Positions 7,619-10,382 of a stretch of DNA of 10,382 bases are shown piece after piece. The notes under the pieces were generated by a model. It was not told where the DNA came from, did not search any database, and saw only the letters and a list, made by a program, of their open reading frames with translations. The DNA lies in the NCBI RefSeq assembly GCF_000003605.2, contig NW_003107102.1, forward strand, positions 22,767 to 33,148. Direction: 5' to 3'. Source of the DNA: Saccoglossus kowalevskii (taxonomy: Eukaryota; Hemichordata; Enteropneusta; Harrimaniidae). Made by a program: the position numbers and the translations under genes. The number at the start of each line of letters is the position of its first letter. Position 1 is the first letter of the stretch.

Positions 7619-8160
7619 GACATTTTGAATTATTCTACTAAATAGAAGCGGCAGTCATGTGTACAAAAGAATATAATTTAAAAATTCGCATTTTGGCCAT
7701 TATTTCAAATTTGGGACGGTAAAACTAACAGTAATTATTTCCTTGAATGGAAACATTCGTAAATGTTAGTACGACAACATTCACTGTAATGCCAGAACAA
7801 GGCACTGCATGCATGATGTGTATATTTGTCGGTTCCATTTATATAAATTAGCTCCATGCAAATCTGTATCGGCTTTTGTCCGGCTAACCAATCACACAGT
7901 AAGCACAGAAACCACAAAAAGTGCTCTACTAGCACGTTAGGTTTGCATACAACCATATACATGCGAATAATCGCATTGTGTATACGTTAAATAACGATGT
8001 ACACAATCTCGTGGCAGAGAGTATATAGTACACTCTAGAGGTTGTCTGCGCTGATGGTCGATGTTAGTAAAAATCTCGTCATAATAGCAAATAGTCTGTT
8101 CAAGAATGTCATGCAGCTATACTAGTGCGGATGGGTCAAATAGGTCCTCGTCTAAGTATA
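7619..8160. other. Intron 2 segment, no gene
   Basis: There is no open frame or protein likeness that I can support here. An octamer ATGCAAAT (7856-7863) and CCAAT (7888-7892) occur 24 bp apart, but no transcript start or gene follows on either strand, so I do not call a promoter. Confidence 0.5.
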
Positions 8161-8430
8161 AAATCTGGGTTTAGATGGACTAGTAAGTTCTGACGTGGAC
8201 AATTTTACACACTTTTGTGTTGATTTTTCAAAGGCCTTTAATGGTGTAAACCATTGCATATGATCGCTTTACTGTGAAACAATAGAAAAAATATACAACA
8301 TTTTATACTCGTTGTATAGCAGCAGTCAATCCTGTGCCAGATGTGGTGACGTATTGTCGTAATATTTTGATTGATGTGGGGAAAGTCTATGTGATGTGAT
8401 CATTGTTGAAGAATTGCAAAACAGCAATTA
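8161..8430 (+). pseudogene. Decayed LINE-type reverse transcriptase fragment
   Basis: One frame from 8210 onward carries VDFSKAFNGVNH (8219-8254), matching the non-LTR retrotransposon RT catalytic motif A (VDFSKAFDSVNH). It continues through IEKIYNILYSLYSS and QSCARCGDVLS to YFD...CGESL, which resemble the segments leading to the RQG(D/E)xLSP motif. The frame is broken by stops at 8261-8263, 8360-8362 and 8372-8374. KSGFR at 8161-8175, in another frame, matches the upstream QSGFR motif but lies only about 19 codons before motif A, so roughly 20 codons were deleted. No Y/FxDD box or endonuclease is left. The element inserted in the sense orientation of the host intron and is long dead. The clade cannot be fixed from so little. 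Confidence 0.8.
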
Positions 8431-8962
8431 TATATATGGACACCATGAGTATACACCATTTAGGAAAATAAACTAGGGCAACCTCGATTACAAAATATTT
8501 CCTTCTATATATCTCATACTAATGGCATATGTATAGGTGATAACAATGTATTCATATTGCAATATCAAACAAGAGTTTCTGATATACTTAAATAACAACA
8601 AAAATGTATATATTACAATTATGATTGAGAATTATTATGATTTGTTATTGAGTTTACTTTGTTCGAGTATTCATTGTGTAAATTATTACAGTTTTCATTT
8701 AATCTATGTTGAGCACAAAGTGCATTATGAATAAATAAATATGATTTGTATTAAATTTGAATGGAATAAGGTACCAGGAAAAATTAAAAGAAATGCCAAT
8801 ATTGTCAACTCATTACGAACAAGGTTGTATGAATATTTTCGATATTCGCCATATGTACGTTGACGTGCCTATGTAGCAAAAACTGGGTAATTCTGTTATC
8901 GTTAGAATACACGTTCTAACTATAAAGATATATGGACACTTATTTGTTTTAATGATTATCAC
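8431..8962. other. Distal intron 2, AT-rich, no gene
   Basis: This is strongly AT-rich with overlapping AATAAA motifs near 8729-8740. A 65-codon open frame at 8537-8734 is rich in Ile, Tyr and Asn, as expected from AT-rich noise, and has no recognisable domain. I see nothing else. Confidence 0.6.
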
Positions 8963-8980
8963 TTTTTTTTTTTATAACAG

Positions 8981-9277
8981 ATACCGACTCTCCGGACGTG
9001 GGGTGTTACGTGGATACGACTGTGCGTGACCTTCGACACGCCGAACTCGTGGACAACGCCACTGCGATGACACGTGAGGCGTGTATCGACGCGTGCAGCG
9101 CTTCCGGTTTTTTCTATGCGGCTGTTCAAAAAGGAAAATTCTGCTTCTGTGGTAATAGTTACGGTCGATATGGCAAAGCTTTATCAGATGAAGAATGTAT
9201 GGCTAACCCTTGCACTAAAGATGGAGCTCCTTTATGCGGGGGAAATCTCAGAAATAGTATATTTTCAACAGAGATAC
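8981..9277 (+). CDS. Exon 3: WSC domain
   Basis: The exon is 297 bp, phase 1 at both ends, and adds residues 73-171 directly in frame after the TSP1 exon. It encodes a full WSC domain (usual length about 80-95 residues). It starts at GCY (G80-Y82) and holds eight cysteines (C81, C107, C111, C127, C129, C145, C150, C158). The family signatures FCFCGN and LCGGNLRNSIF are present. N98-A-T is a potential N-glycosylation site. WSC domains are extracellular, putatively carbohydrate-binding modules found in fungal wall sensors, Kremen, polycystin-1 and many invertebrate secreted proteins. The acceptor is a long T tract plus ATAACAG. The donor is ATAC|GTACGT: its +1 to +3, +5 and +6 bases fit consensus but -1 is C. 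Confidence 0.93.
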
Positions 9278-9294
9278 GTACGTCGGCTTTATAA
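9278..9294 (+). other. Alternative read-through C-terminus of exon 3
   Basis: If the GTACGT donor is not used, the frame continues only six more residues (RTSAL plus stop TAA at 9292-9294). The protein would be complete at 176 residues: signal peptide, TSP1, WSC. An AATAAA at 9593-9598 could then end the transcript. The competing model splices at 9278 to an exon further right. The sequence alone does not decide. Confidence 0.4.
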
Positions 9295-9592
9295 TTATTC
9301 GAGTATTGTCGTGAGTGAGTTGGTGTTGAGAATGATTAATAACATAGTGGTATGCAAGCAACTCTAATAATACATTGATATGCGATGAAAATCTGATCTC
9401 GCGTGAGTCTCATGCACGAGAGTGTCGAACTTTTTTGATCAGTAGTATCACACAACGCAGGAACGCGCGGAAAGATTCGTAAACAGAAACTAGCGAGATT
9501 GTCGTTCCATTCAAACATGCAAAACACACATAATATACTACCTACCGGCCAACATTTTGCAAAATGCAGAGGATTCTGGGAAAATAATTCGA

Positions 9593-9598
9593 AATAAA
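9593..9598 (+). terminator. Polyadenylation signal candidate (AATAAA)
   Basis: This is the first canonical AATAAA after the exon 3 read-through stop, about 300 bp downstream. It would suit a transcript that ends without using the 9278 donor. The motif is common in AT-rich DNA and no clear GT-rich element follows it. Confidence 0.25.
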
Positions 9599-9627
9599 CA
9601 TTATTCTATTGGCTAAAATTATCAACT

Positions 9628-9653
9628 ATTATTATACTATTATTATTATTATT
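9628..9653. repeat. (ATT)n microsatellite
   Basis: This is a short ATT trinucleotide run interrupted once by ATACT. It may be polymorphic in length, and I see no function. Confidence 0.8.
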
Positions 9654-10382
9654 GTCAATTATCCAATTTGTATAAAAAAAAAAATTTCAATGCTTCGTAT
9701 CTATATGCATTTACGTGCATCTCAACCACATTATTTTTTTGCTTTGTTCCTGTATAAAAATAAACTCAATTCTTAAATTTAAATTAAATCGTTTTCAGGG
9801 AAACCTGCAAATTGAAGCAGGTGATTATCGCAGTTTTTGCGATTTTATGTTTGTATCTAAATGGAATATCACACGAGTTGCATCATGCCTCCATCTTATA
9901 AATTCTTATCTCAAGACCTAGACATACTTCTAGTTTTATGTATTTTATTTATGAAATACTATTTTATACGGATGATGTATTATAATCTTTGGACAAGTCC
10001 TATTAGACCTGTACAGATGCTTTAAATTAATGTTAATGGATCACCAGTTTTCCGATTTCTGAACGTCACTATTGGGCATTTGGATTAAGGAAGCTACATT
10101 AAAAAGGATAATCATAGAAATGATGGTATCCGCACAATTCTGTCATTGTTGCCATTGATGGGAGATCGTTCACAAATGAATTGGAATACTATTATGGTCA
10201 TTTTATCATCATTTTCAAGAACATTTATTAAGAAAAGTGATTACAGTCTGGTGGTAGGTCTAATGCTTTGATTATCTCCTTTTGTACCGTCGTGTACAAT
10301 TTTTCATGTTGATTCTCATTTTGACAAAATATATATAGACAATTGGTAAAAACATAAGACCATGAAAACACAGGGCATTTTA

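Larger units (their letters stand above)
5337..8980 (+). other. Intron 2 (3,644 bp, phase 1)
   Basis: It runs from GTGAGA to a strong acceptor, a run of at least ten T followed by ATAACAG. It separates the TSP1 and WSC exons and contains all the decayed mobile sequence in the window: a tRNA-like block, a RecQ helicase fossil and a reverse transcriptase fossil. I looked for further cysteine-rich phase-1 exons inside it and found none that I could support, but a very short exon could be missed. Confidence 0.7.
9295..10382. other. 3' region of the gene: intron 3 or 3' UTR and flank
   Basis: I find no further cysteine-rich or domain-bearing exon here. It contains a CG-richer patch at about 9390-9500, an (ATT)n microsatellite at 9628-9653, a 14-bp palindrome CATTTTGCAAAATG at 9553-9566, and an AATAAA at 9593. 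A good acceptor (CGTTTTCAG) ends at 9798. A phase-1 join there gives only RKPAN then TGA (9813-9815), so it is at best a tiny terminal coding exon. Phase 0 stays open to 9921 but does not fit exon 3. Confidence 0.5.

Noticed and set aside
7735-7962. Minus-strand open frame of 75 codons with octamer and CCAAT nearby
   Set aside because: There is no domain or signal that I recognise and the motifs are too short to support a gene.
8537-8734. Plus-strand 65-codon open frame
   Set aside because: Its composition (I, Y, N, L) is what AT-rich intron DNA gives by chance, with no domain.
9074-9367. Second plus-strand open frame over the WSC exon
   Set aside because: It is an out-of-frame shadow of the WSC coding exon, which shows all eight family cysteines in the other frame.
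9570-9582. GGATTCTGGGAA resembling part of a ZNF143/Staf site
   Set aside because: Only half of the long consensus is present, and no promoter or snRNA gene is nearby.
9715-9921. Open frame with a good acceptor (GTTTTCAG at 9791-9798) as a fourth coding exon
   Set aside because: The open frame after the acceptor is phase 0, but exon 3 ends in phase 1. The phase-1 reading stops after five codons, so it is kept only as one alternative 3' end.

Overview
The window is a piece of animal (metazoan) genomic DNA. It is AT-rich, has GT-AG introns, carries extracellular modules typical of animals (thrombospondin type 1 and WSC domains), a large tandem satellite, and decayed remains of retroelements and of a RecQ-like helicase. 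The combination of a small secreted TSP1/WSC protein, a short-monomer satellite and RecQ-like debris fits an invertebrate, perhaps a bivalve or other lophotrochozoan. That placement is inference, because no lineage-diagnostic gene is present.

Layout. Bases 1 to about 3172 are a tandem array of a roughly 22-bp monomer (core GAAATCGAATTACA, with 18- and 20-bp length variants). The 5' part mixes TCGA and TTGA monomers. The 3' part is almost all TCGA, uses other spacers, and contains a 370-bp higher-order duplication. A 136-bp block recurs 698 bp away, and a derived copy lies a further 169 bp on. From about 3180 to 4420 is unique AT-rich flank with no gene, holding a 32-bp near-perfect palindrome framed by an 8-bp direct repeat. 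From 4421 a plus-strand gene starts: TATA box, GA-rich leader, signal-peptide exon (4496-4550), TSP1 exon (5175-5336) and WSC exon (8981-9277). Every junction is phase 1 and the reading frame joins cleanly across all three exons. The 3' end is unresolved: the WSC exon may splice onward at 9278, or read through to a stop at 9292-9294 with an AATAAA at 9593.

The 3.6-kb intron between the TSP1 and WSC exons is a graveyard of mobile or multicopy sequence. It holds a minus-strand tRNA-like (SINE-head-like) block at 6602-6662, a short perfect inverted repeat, a GC-richer island with a broken RecQ-family helicase fragment (about 7179-7450), and a decayed LINE-type reverse transcriptase fragment (about 8161-8430).

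The only apparently functional gene is the secreted TSP1-WSC protein. I see no evidence of a new multi-gene system. The most distinctive points are the exon-per-domain phase-1 architecture, the structured satellite with its history of nested duplications, and the two unannotated protein fossils in the intron.
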